Shown in pieces: positions 7,704-15,043 of a stretch of 23,340 nt of DNA (positions within the stretch are counted from its first letter, which is position 1; each line of letters begins with the position of its first letter). The notes under the pieces are model-generated. The model was given only the letters and a program-made list of their open reading frames with translations, did not search any database and was not told the DNA's origin. Position numbers and translations under genes: made by a program. The DNA comes from Clostridiales bacterium (GTDB lineage Bacteria > Bacillota > Clostridia > Oscillospirales > CAG-272): the NCBI GenBank assembly GCA_003523225.1, contig DPGK01000013.1, positions 21,597-44,936 on the forward strand, in the 5' to 3' direction.

Positions 7704-8309
7704 ATGTCAAAGGGACTTATAATACTTGACCCCGGTCACGGACGTACCGGAAATCCGCACACGACACGCAAAGGTTTTTATGAGGGAACGCAGAATTTTA
7801 TTCTTGCCGGCTTTTTACGCGATGAGCTTCAGCGCCGCGGCTTTGATGTAAAGGTTACACGTGAGACGCTTGACGACGATCCCGAGCTTACCGAGCGCGG
7901 CGGAATGGCGGGGCGGCTGGGAGCGGTGATGTTCCTGTCTCTCCATTCAAATGCGCCGGGAACATCGGCTGACCCCGAGCGGTACCCGCGCATACGCGGC
8001 GCCGAGACCTTTTACTCGGTGTCTGACGAGGAAGGCAACGCGCCGTTTGCGCGCGCGCTCAACGACGCCGTGGTGAAGGCAATGAACACGGAGGACAGAG
8101 GGATAAAGACCCGGCGCTATCCCGGTGACGAGAGTGTGGACTATTACTGCGTCATGCGCTCTGCGGCGCAGTCGGGATGTCACCGCGCATTTCTCATCGA
8201 GCACGGCTTCCATACCAATCCCGAGGATTCGGCGTTCCTGCAAAGCTCCGAATGCCTTGCAAAGCTCGCCAAAGCCGAAGCGGAGGTCATCGATAAATTC
8301 CTTGGCTGA
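7704..8309 (+). CDS. N-acetylmuramoyl-L-alanine amidase (Amidase_3), no signal peptide
   Basis: A 201-residue zinc amidase that cuts the bond between N-acetylmuramic acid and the stem peptide of peptidoglycan. Seen: ILDPGHG with zinc ligand His12, YEG with Glu27, LSLHSNA with His81, and the catalytic Glu166 in LIEHGFHTN. The whole protein is one catalytic domain. There is no signal peptide, no membrane segment and no SPOR, SH3 or other wall-binding repeat. The start at 7704 follows GGTGG (7693-7697); the frame is open 16 codons further up but without a ribosome site. In this family, signal-less members include sporulation mother-cell lysins such as CwlC and phage endolysins. No phage genes surround it, so a mother-cell or lysis-released role is a possible inference. 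It is divergent from recG and convergent with pyk. Confidence 0.9.
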   Translation: MSKGLIILDPGHGRTGNPHTTRKGFYEGTQNFILAGFLRDELQRRGFDVKVTRETLDDDPELTERGGMAGRLGAVMFLSLHSNAPGTSADPERYPRIRGAETFYSVSDEEGNAPFARALNDAVVKAMNTEDRGIKTRRYPGDESVDYYCVMRSAAQSGCHRAFLIEHGFHTNPEDSAFLQSSECLAKLAKAEAEVIDKFLG

Positions 8310-8332
8310 GACAGATATCATATAAATACTGT

Positions 8333-8358
8333 TGCTGCCGCGCTTTTGCGCGGCAGCA
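8333..8358. terminator. Hairpin between convergent amidase and pyk genes
   Basis: Perfect 11-bp arms TGCTGCCGCGC (8333-8343) and GCGCGGCAGCA (8348-8358) with a TTTT loop, followed on the plus strand only by TTTGAAT. It probably ends transcription from one or both sides; the U-tract is weak. Confidence 0.65.
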
Positions 8359-8377
8359 TTTGAATCATATCGGTGTT

Positions 8378-9793
8378 TTATTTGATCGTTTCAAACTTCA
8401 CAAGGCTGGTATTTCCGGACTTGCCATTGACCTGACCGCCGGTGATGACTATCACGTCCCCGGGATTTACAAGCCCCGATGCCTTTGCGACGTTCACGGC
8501 GTGATAGAACAGCACGTCCGCCGACTGAAATTCCTCGCTCATTGCGGGGATCACCGCCCACGAAAGCGCCAGCTTGCGCCATACCTTTTCGTCGGTCGTC
8601 ATGCCGATTATAGGCTTTGGCGAGCGGAAGCGGGAGACAAGCCGCGCGGTGCGTCCGCTGCGCGAGCAGACGACGATCAGCTTTGCGTCGATGTCGATGG
8701 CAAGCGAGCAGGCAGCGTGGGATATTGCGTCTATCTGATTCTTTATCTTGAATTTCGCCGTGTGGAAGCGCTCGGTATAGTCAATGTCGCGTTCGGTCTG
8801 CTCGGCGATCTTTGCCATTGCGGCTACCGCCTCGACCGGATATTTGCCCATTGCCGTCTCGCCCGAAAGCATGACGGCGCTGGTGCCATCGTAAACGGCG
8901 TTGGCAACGTCGGATATCTCGGCTCTTGTCGGGCGCGGATTGTGTATCATTGACTCAAGCATCTCTGTTGCGGTGATCACGCGCTTGCCGCGGAAGCGGC
9001 AGGTGGTTATCATCATTTTCTGAATTGCGGGGAGCTGTTCAAATGGAATTTCAACTCCCATGTCGCCGCGGGCGACCATGATCCCGTCGCCGGCGTCTAT
9101 GATCTCCTCGATGTTATCGACGCCCGAGCGGTTTTCTATCTTTGCGATTATGTCTATATCGTCGCCGCCGTGCTCGTGAAGGAAGCGGCGTACATCCTCG
9201 ACGTTTTCTTTGTTTGAAACGAATGAGCAGGCGACAAAGTCAACGTCGTTTTCGATCCCGAAAAGCAGATCGTCCTTGTCGCGTTCGCTGAGGAATACCT
9301 GATGCAGCACCTTGCCGGGGAAGCTCATGCTCTTGCGGTCGGAAAGCTCGCCGCCGATCACGACCTCGGTTTCAATATTATTTCCGTCTATCTTTGTGAC
9401 GCGGAACTCAAGCAGACCGTTTGAAAGCAGTATCTGCGTGCCGACGTCAAGCTCGTTCGGAAGATTTTTGTAGGACACCGAGACACGGTGCTCGTCTCCT
9501 ACGATATCGTCGGAGGTAAAAGTAAAGCTGTCACCGGCTTTGAGCGTGATGGGGCTATGCTCAAAGCGACCGATACGGTATTCCGGACCCTTGGTGTCAA
9601 GCATTATGGCGACCGGGATGCCAAGCTCGGCACGCGCTTGCTTTACGGCGTCCATCATACGCTTGTGGTCGGCGTGTTCACCGTGTGAAAAGTTGAAGCG
9701 CGCCACGTTCATGCCCGCGAGGATCATTTTTTTCAGCACCTCTACCGATGAGCATGAGGGACCTATGGTGCATACTATCTTTGTTTTTTTCAT
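8378..9793 (-). CDS. pyk: Pyruvate kinase
   Basis: A 471-residue cytosolic glycolytic enzyme making pyruvate and ATP from phosphoenolpyruvate and ADP. Seen: KIVCTIGP (5-12), potassium/nucleotide-site NFSHG (34-38), DTKGPEYR (66-73), the active-site lysine in IAKIEN (Lys218, Glu220), RGDMGVEIP (242-250), the ATxMLESM motif (275-282, with Glu where most enzymes have Gln), PTRAEISDVANAVYDG (288-303), MLSGETAMGKYP, and a complete C-terminal allosteric domain (SRSGRTARLVSRFRSP). It lacks the extra PEP-utiliser-like C-terminal domain that gives many Bacillota pyruvate kinases about 585 residues. The Shine-Dalgarno is short (AAGG). It is monocistronic, with its own promoter and a leader of about 95 nt. 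Confidence 0.95.
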   Translation of the reverse strand: MKKTKIVCTIGPSCSSVEVLKKMILAGMNVARFNFSHGEHADHKRMMDAVKQARAELGIPVAIMLDTKGPEYRIGRFEHSPITLKAGDSFTFTSDDIVGDEHRVSVSYKNLPNELDVGTQILLSNGLLEFRVTKIDGNNIETEVVIGGELSDRKSMSFPGKVLHQVFLSERDKDDLLFGIENDVDFVACSFVSNKENVEDVRRFLHEHGGDDIDIIAKIENRSGVDNIEEIIDAGDGIMVARGDMGVEIPFEQLPAIQKMMITTCRFRGKRVITATEMLESMIHNPRPTRAEISDVANAVYDGTSAVMLSGETAMGKYPVEAVAAMAKIAEQTERDIDYTERFHTAKFKIKNQIDAISHAACSLAIDIDAKLIVVCSRSGRTARLVSRFRSPKPIIGMTTDEKVWRKLALSWAVIPAMSEEFQSADVLFYHAVNVAKASGLVNPGDVIVITGGQVNGKSGNTSLVKFETIK

Positions 9794-9894
9794 GTATATA
9801 CCTTATTGCAGGCAGCCGCGACGGGCTGCTTCCTTTTCGCGTATTTTTATCGGCTGCACAGCGTCCTGCGCCGACGACAATTTTCTCCGTATAT

Positions 9895-9923
9895 ATGATA
9901 CCACAAAATGCTTCCGGTGTCAA
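9895..9923 (-). promoter_or_regulatory. SigA-type promoter of pyk
   Basis: On the minus strand: -35 TTGACA (9918-9923), 17-bp spacer, -10 TATCAT (9895-9900) preceded by TGG (extended -10). The predicted leader is about 95 nt. Confidence 0.75.
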
Positions 9924-10105
9924 CTGCCCACGCGACGATCCGATGACTTTTTTCAGCCGCGGGACGGAATTTAGCGCGGTCGTATATTATGCACTGCCGG
10001 ATGCGTAAAAAATCACGAAAAATGAAAAATTATCACGCCAATAATTCGTCAAAGGGGATTTGGAAGGGGTAATGATAGCAAAAATGAAAAAATGCAAATT
10101 ACATC

Positions 10106-10134
10106 TTGCAAAATCATAAAAAATGATGTATAAT
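10106..10134 (+). promoter_or_regulatory. Promoter of the citrate synthase operon with possible operator
   Basis: -35 TTGCAA (10106-10111), 17-bp spacer, -10 TATAAT (10129-10134). The spacer carries ATCAT-AAAAA-ATGAT (10113-10127), an inverted repeat that a repressor could cover. The predicted leader is about 35 nt. Confidence 0.7.
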
Positions 10135-10174
10135 ATCTTAAATTCGTTTTCCGTAATTGCAAGGAGTCATTCTA

Positions 10175-11539
10175 ATGCTTGAAATTTCCCCGAAATCAAA
10201 TCTTCTTGAGCAAAAATCGTACAGATATTCGCTTCAGGATGTTGCCGAGCCTAATCTTTACCGCGAGGTCTACAACTATGAGGAAGTGCCGAAGGTGCCC
10301 TTCAACCACCGCCGCGTTCCGCTCGGAATGCCTGCGGATATATGGATAACAGACACCACCTTCCGCGACGGGATGCAGTCGCAGGCGCCGTACTCGCCGA
10401 AACAGATAGTTGACATATATAAAATGCTTTCTCGCCTCGGCGGTCCGAAGGGGCTTATCCGTTCGACCGAATTTTTTGTTTACAGCGAAAACGACCGCAA
10501 AGCGCTTAATGCCTGCCGCGAGCTGGGACTTGAGTTCCCGCAGATAACCACATGGATACGTGCGACCGAGAACGATTTCAAGCTGGTGCGCGACCTTGGA
10601 ATCAAGGAGACGGGCATACTTGTGTCCTGCTCCGATTACCATATATTCAAAAAGCTCGGCATGACGCGCTCGCAGGCGCTTGAGCATTACCTTGAGATAA
10701 TTTCCGAGGCGCTTGAGCTGGGGATATGCCCGCGCTGCCACTTTGAGGATATCACACGCGCCGATTTTTACGGCTTTGTCGTTCCGTTTGTAAACGAGAT
10801 ACAGCGTCTGTCACAGGAGTCGGGGATACCTATCCGCATCCGCGCCTGCGATACCATGGGGTACGGCGAGCCGTACAGCGAGGTCGCACTGCCGCGAAGC
10901 GTTCCCGGAATCATCTACGGCTTGCAGCATTATTCGGATGTTCCGAGCGAAATGCTTGAGTGGCACGGTCACAACGACTTCCACAAGGCGGTCGCAAACG
11001 CCACCTGCGCATGGCTTTACGGAGCGTCGGCGGTAAACGCCTCGATGCTCGGCATCGGAGAACGCACCGGAAACGTGCCGCTTGAAGCTATGGTGTTTGA
11101 GTATGCGTCTCTTCGCGGAACGCTTGACGGTATGGATCCCACCGTGATCACCGAGATAGCCGAGTATTTCCAAAAGGAGATAGGCTATGACATTCCGCCC
11201 ATGACTCCGTTCGTAGGCGAGAATTTCAATGTGACGCGCGCCGGAATACACGCCGACGGCATGATAAAGGACGAGGAGATCTACAATATATTTGATACTC
11301 AGAAGCTGCTGGGACGTCCGGCGGGCGTGACCGTCAGCTCCACGTCGGGGCTTGCGGGTATCGCGTACTGGATCAATTGCCACTACCGCCTTACCGGAGC
11401 GGAGGCTGTGACAAAGAAGGACCCCATGGTCGCTTATATCAAGGAGTGGGTCGATGCTCAGTACGTCGAAGGACGGCAGACGGTAATTTCCTCGAAGGAG
11501 CTGGAACAGCTTATAATCAGATACAGAAAAGGAAAATAA
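10175..11539 (+). CDS. (Re)-citrate synthase-like enzyme (homocitrate/isopropylmalate synthase family)
   Basis: A 454-residue DRE-TIM metallolyase. It has TDTTFRDGMQSQ (59-70) with the family's Arg64-Asp65, the metal-binding HGHND (His264, His266) and RAGIHADG (His359). Members condense acetyl-CoA with a 2-oxoacid; homocitrate and isopropylmalate synthases share the fold. The (Re)-citrate synthase assignment rests on context: aconitase and isocitrate dehydrogenase follow, no Si-type citrate synthase is present, and the known Clostridium kluyveri Re-citrate synthase is of this family and size. The reaction would be oxaloacetate plus acetyl-CoA to citrate in the cytosol. The start at 10175 follows AAGGAG (10161-10166) by 8 nt; an ATG at 10157 has no ribosome site. 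Homocitrate synthase is the main alternative, but its usual partners are not seen here. Confidence 0.8.
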   Translation: MLEISPKSNLLEQKSYRYSLQDVAEPNLYREVYNYEEVPKVPFNHRRVPLGMPADIWITDTTFRDGMQSQAPYSPKQIVDIYKMLSRLGGPKGLIRSTEFFVYSENDRKALNACRELGLEFPQITTWIRATENDFKLVRDLGIKETGILVSCSDYHIFKKLGMTRSQALEHYLEIISEALELGICPRCHFEDITRADFYGFVVPFVNEIQRLSQESGIPIRIRACDTMGYGEPYSEVALPRSVPGIIYGLQHYSDVPSEMLEWHGHNDFHKAVANATCAWLYGASAVNASMLGIGERTGNVPLEAMVFEYASLRGTLDGMDPTVITEIAEYFQKEIGYDIPPMTPFVGENFNVTRAGIHADGMIKDEEIYNIFDTQKLLGRPAGVTVSSTSGLAGIAYWINCHYRLTGAEAVTKKDPMVAYIKEWVDAQYVEGRQTVISSKELEQLIIRYRKGK

Positions 11540-11613
11540 GTGTTATGATGTACCGTCGGTGCAGGTCGAGCTATGCGCCGCGCGGGAACAGCAAAGAAAG
11601 GTATTGTCGTAAA

Positions 11614-13545
11614 ATGGGACTTACTATCGCACAGAAAATAATCAAATCGCATCTGGTCAGCGGAGACATGACCACCGGCAGCGAGATCGCGGTGCATATG
11701 GACCGCACGCTGACGCAGGACGCCACCGGCACGATGGCGTATATCGAATTTGAGTCGATGGGGCTTGACCGCGTGCGCACCGAGCTTTCGGTGGCGTATG
11801 TCGACCACAACACACTGCAGGCGGGGTTTGAAAACGCCGACGACCACGAGTATCTGCGCGCAGTGGCGGCAAAATACGGAGTATATTATTCGCGCCCCGG
11901 CAACGGAGTCTGCCATCAGGTGAACCTTGAGCGCTTCGGCGTTCCGGGCAAGACGCTTGTTGGCTCTGACAGCCACACCCCGACGGCGGGCGGAATCGGT
12001 ATGCTTGCCATCGGCGCGGGCGGACTTGACATTGCCGTTGCAATGGGCGGCGGGGCATACCGCATGAATATGCCGCGCATGATCCTTGTGCGTCTCTCCG
12101 GCAAGCGCCAGCCGTGGGTCGCCGCAAAGGATGTTATCCTTGAGCTTCTGCGCCGCATTTCGGTAAAGGGCGGCGTCGGAGCAATAATAGAATGGGGCGG
12201 AGAGGGAATTGCCGATCTTATGGTTCCCGAACGCGCCACGATTACCAACATGGGCGCCGAGCTTGGAGCTACGACCTCGATATTCCCCTCAGACGAGGTG
12301 ACGCGCGAATTTCTCCGCGCCGAGGGCAGGGAGGCGGACTACATTCCGCTTGCCTCCGATCCCGACGCCGAGTACGATGAAATTATTGATATTGACCTTT
12401 CGGCTCTCGAGCCGCTTGCGGCTTGTCCGCACAGCCCTGACAACGTAAAGCCGGTGCGCGAGCTTGCCGGAACGCCGATCTCTCAGGTCTGTGTCGGCTC
12501 CTGCACCAACTCCTCTCTTGCCGATATGCTGAGGGTCTCCGCAATACTGCGCGGCAGGCATGTCGCTCCGGAGGTAAGCATGTCGGTGTCTCCCGGCTCA
12601 AAGCAGGTGCTTGAAATGCTGTCCGAGTGCGGCGCGCTTACCGATATAATTGCTTCCGGTGCGCGTCTGCTTGAGTGTGCCTGCGGTCCGTGCATAGGAA
12701 TGGGCTTTTCTCCCGCTTCAAAGGGCGTGTCGCTGCGCACCTTCAACCGCAACTTTGAGGGCAGAAGCGGCACGCGCGACGCAGGGGTATATCTTGTCTC
12801 GCCTGAGGTTGCCGCGGTCTCCGCAATATACGGAGTCATCACCGACCCGCGAGTCTTCGGGGAATATCCGAAGATCACAGTCCCCGAGCATTTCCGCATC
12901 GACGACAGCGGAATAATCCCGCCGCTGCCCGCTGACAAAGCAGCTGCGGCTGAGGTGAAGCGCGGACCGAACATCAAGTCGTATCCCGAGACTTATCCGC
13001 TCGGTGACAGCGTAAGAGCCGGCGTATCTCTCAAGGTCGGGGACAACATAACCACCGACCACATCATGCCTGCGGGCGCAAAGATACTTCCTTACCGTTC
13101 AAATATACCGAAGCTCTCCGAGTTCTGCTTCAATGTGTGCGACGCGGCTTTCCCGGCGCGCGCCAAGGAAATGGGACAGAGCATCATAATAGGCGGTATA
13201 AACTACGGTCAGGGTTCTTCGCGTGAGCATGCGGCGCTTGTACCGCTTTATCTCGGAGTTCGCGCCGTTATAGCCAAGAGCTTTGCCCGCATACACCGCG
13301 ACAATCTTGTCAACGCCGGAATACTGCCGCTGACATTTGAAGACCCGGCGGATTACGACTCGATCTCCGAGGGAGACGTTCTTTCGCTTTCCGGGCTTGA
13401 CGGCGGACTTGAGACGGGTCGCGTCATGCTTCTGAATGAGACTACCGGAAAGACTGTGCCGCTTGCGGCGGCGCTGAGCGACCGTCAGATAGCGGTCCTG
13501 CGCACCGGCGGCTTGCTGAAATACGTAGCAAACAACATGAACTGA
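11614..13545 (+). CDS. acnA: Aconitate hydratase
   Basis: A 643-residue [4Fe-4S] enzyme isomerising citrate to isocitrate. It is shorter than the roughly 900-residue AcnA and fits the compact aconitase type common in anaerobes. Seen: the typical start MGLTIAQKI, GSDSHTPTAGGIG, cluster ligands Cys297 (VGSCTN), Cys357 and Cys360 (CGPCIG), TTDHIMPAG at the start of the swivel domain, and GSSREHAAL near 534-542. The frame is open far upstream through the previous gene, but conserved sequence starts at 11614, with GAAAGG about 12 nt before it. An in-frame ATG pair at 11545 would add 23 unrelated residues (see findings). The gap to the citrate synthase gene is 74 bp and to the dehydrogenase 15 bp, so one transcript is likely. 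The gene symbol is used loosely for the function. Confidence 0.92.
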   Translation: MGLTIAQKIIKSHLVSGDMTTGSEIAVHMDRTLTQDATGTMAYIEFESMGLDRVRTELSVAYVDHNTLQAGFENADDHEYLRAVAAKYGVYYSRPGNGVCHQVNLERFGVPGKTLVGSDSHTPTAGGIGMLAIGAGGLDIAVAMGGGAYRMNMPRMILVRLSGKRQPWVAAKDVILELLRRISVKGGVGAIIEWGGEGIADLMVPERATITNMGAELGATTSIFPSDEVTREFLRAEGREADYIPLASDPDAEYDEIIDIDLSALEPLAACPHSPDNVKPVRELAGTPISQVCVGSCTNSSLADMLRVSAILRGRHVAPEVSMSVSPGSKQVLEMLSECGALTDIIASGARLLECACGPCIGMGFSPASKGVSLRTFNRNFEGRSGTRDAGVYLVSPEVAAVSAIYGVITDPRVFGEYPKITVPEHFRIDDSGIIPPLPADKAAAAEVKRGPNIKSYPETYPLGDSVRAGVSLKVGDNITTDHIMPAGAKILPYRSNIPKLSEFCFNVCDAAFPARAKEMGQSIIIGGINYGQGSSREHAALVPLYLGVRAVIAKSFARIHRDNLVNAGILPLTFEDPADYDSISEGDVLSLSGLDGGLETGRVMLLNETTGKTVPLAAALSDRQIAVLRTGGLLKYVANNMN

Positions 13546-13560
13546 AAAGGGGAAACGAAA

Positions 13561-14724
13561 ATGAGCGACAACGAAAAGTATATTTCCTCCGCGGTTGCGG
13601 ATTTTGAAAAAATTCTGCGCGAGCAGCTTGCGCGCAACGAAAAAATGAAGAGCGCGCCGCCCGCTGTGGACTTTGCCTCTCTTGACCGCATTGTTATCGG
13701 CTGCTGCGGCGGCGACGGCATTGGTCCTATCATTACCGCCGAGGCGCGGCGCGTGCTTGAAGCACTGCTTGCCGACGAGATAGAAAAGGGCAGAGTGGAG
13801 CTGCGCGACATTGATGGTCTTACCATTGAAAACCGCCTTGCCGCAGGAAAAGCAATACCCGACGACGTATTGACGGCAATAAAGGAATGTCATGTTATCT
13901 TGAAAGGTCCGACCACCACTCCGCAGGGCGGAACAGGCGCGCGCGAGCTTGAAAGCGCAAACGTGGCTATGCGCCGCGAGCTTGATCTGTTTGCCAACGT
14001 CCGTCCGGTATCTATCCCTGCCGAGGGCATTGACTGGACCTTCTTTCGCGAGAACACCGAGGGCGAATATGTGCTCGGCAGCCGCGGAATATCGGTACCC
14101 GGGGAGCTTTCCTGTGATTTCAAGGTCACGACCTCCGAGGGTACGGCACGCATCGCCCGCGCGGCGTTTGACTTTGCCGTTAAAAACGGAAAGACCCGCG
14201 TCTGCTGCGTGACAAAGGCAAATATCATGAAGAAGACGGACGGCGACTTCTCCCGCATTGCGCATAAGATCGCCGCCGAGGAATACCCGACGCTGACGGT
14301 CGAGGACTGGTATATTGATATTATGACGGCAAAGCTGCTTGATACCGCCTCCCGCTCCGGCTTTGAGGTCTTCCTGCTTCCCAACCTTTACGGCGACATA
14401 ATTACCGACGAGGCGGCTCAGATACAGGGCGGCGTCGGCACTGCCGGCAGTGCCAACATCGGCTCGCGCTGGGCAATGTTTGAGGCGATACACGGCTCGG
14501 CTCCCAGAATGATAGAGCGCGGCGACGGCGATTATGCCAATCCCGCAAGTATGCTGCGCGCCGCAGAAATGCTGCTGCGCCATATCGGCTACGCCGATCG
14601 TGCCGCACGCCTCAGAGCGGCGCTTGACGCGGCGACCTCTCCCGACTCCCCGGTAAAGATCACCGGACGCCGCGGCGGCTCGACCTGCCGTGAATTCGGC
14701 GAGCTTGTAATAAGCAAGCTGTAA
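13561..14724 (+). CDS. icd: Isocitrate dehydrogenase (NAD(P)+)
   Basis: A 387-residue metal-dependent beta-decarboxylating dehydrogenase converting isocitrate to 2-oxoglutarate and CO2. Aligned by eye with the E. coli enzyme, the substrate and metal residues are present: Ser132, Asn134, Arg138, Arg148, Arg163, Tyr170, Lys219, Asp253, Asp279 and Asp283. The N-terminus carries about 40 residues before the Rossmann-like core (VIGCCGGDGIGP). The coenzyme loop HGSAPRMIERGDGDYANP (311-328) is three residues longer than E. coli and has Arg-Met where NADP enzymes have Lys-Tyr and NAD enzymes often Asp-Ile, so cofactor choice is uncertain. Isopropylmalate dehydrogenase is a homologue, but the neighbours favour isocitrate. 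The Shine-Dalgarno is AAAGGGGAAA, 15 bp after aconitase. It is the last gene of the operon, closed by the terminator at 14801-14840. Confidence 0.88.
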   Translation: MSDNEKYISSAVADFEKILREQLARNEKMKSAPPAVDFASLDRIVIGCCGGDGIGPIITAEARRVLEALLADEIEKGRVELRDIDGLTIENRLAAGKAIPDDVLTAIKECHVILKGPTTTPQGGTGARELESANVAMRRELDLFANVRPVSIPAEGIDWTFFRENTEGEYVLGSRGISVPGELSCDFKVTTSEGTARIARAAFDFAVKNGKTRVCCVTKANIMKKTDGDFSRIAHKIAAEEYPTLTVEDWYIDIMTAKLLDTASRSGFEVFLLPNLYGDIITDEAAQIQGGVGTAGSANIGSRWAMFEAIHGSAPRMIERGDGDYANPASMLRAAEMLLRHIGYADRAARLRAALDAATSPDSPVKITGRRGGSTCREFGELVISKL

Positions 14725-14800
14725 TACCATGCAATGCTACCCCTTGGCGGGTGTCATTTGAGACCTTGTCGGGCGGTCGAGCATGATCTACAAAAAAACG

Positions 14801-14840
14801 GCGCCCGTATTGTGCAAAACGTACAATGCGGGCGCTTTTT
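14801..14840 (+). terminator. Intrinsic terminator of the citrate operon
   Basis: Arms GCGCCCGTATTGT (14801-14813) and ACAATGCGGGCGC (14823-14835) pair over 13 positions with one T-G wobble, followed by TTTTT (14836-14840). A run of A precedes it, so it could act in both directions. It is the most classical terminator in the window. Confidence 0.9.
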
Positions 14841-14972
14841 ACGGTCAAAACGGAATACATTATCACCTGCAAATAGTATTTCTTACGCAGATCGATTTTT
14901 ACCGAACATGATTTTGTTTGTTAACACCCGGTTAATTTTAGCGGGAGCGCGCGAAAAAAACCTATATTCGAC

Positions 14973-15001
14973 TTGAAACTTTGGCACGAAATTGATATAA
15001 T
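14973..15001 (+). promoter_or_regulatory. SigA-type promoter of the MBL lipoprotein gene
   Basis: -35 TTGAAA (14973-14978), 17-bp spacer, -10 TATAAT (14996-15001). It gives a leader of about 36 nt. Confidence 0.8.
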
Positions 15002-15043
15002 AGATCATAAGAACAGATGCCGCGCACGCGGCAGGAGGTAAAT

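Larger units (their letters stand above)
9794..10174. other. Divergent intergenic region between pyk and the citrate operon
   Basis: This 381-bp stretch holds no credible gene. It contains the pyk promoter (9895-9923), a leader with a small hairpin GCAGCC/GGCTGC (9812-9817/9824-9829) just before the pyk ribosome site, an AT-rich middle (about 10005-10105), and the citrate operon promoter (10106-10134) with an inverted repeat in its spacer. I recognise no riboswitch. Confidence 0.6.
14725..15043. other. Intergenic region between icd and the MBL lipoprotein gene
   Basis: This 319-bp stretch holds no gene. It contains the operon terminator (14801-14840), about 130 bp without recognisable structure, the promoter of the next gene (14973-15001) and its ribosome site AGGAGG (15033-15038). 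Confidence 0.6.

Noticed and set aside
7519..7710. Long N-terminal extension of RecG (64 residues)
   Set aside because: It would start upstream of a full-consensus recG promoter and has no homology to RecG; the start at 7518 has AAAGGAG.
9794..9890. Riboswitch in the pyk leader
   Set aside because: Only one 6-bp hairpin is visible and no known riboswitch core was recognised.
13099..14730. A 543-codon open frame on the minus strand
   Set aside because: It runs antisense to aconitase and isocitrate dehydrogenase. GC-biased codon use keeps the opposite strand free of stops; no ribosome site or motif supports it.
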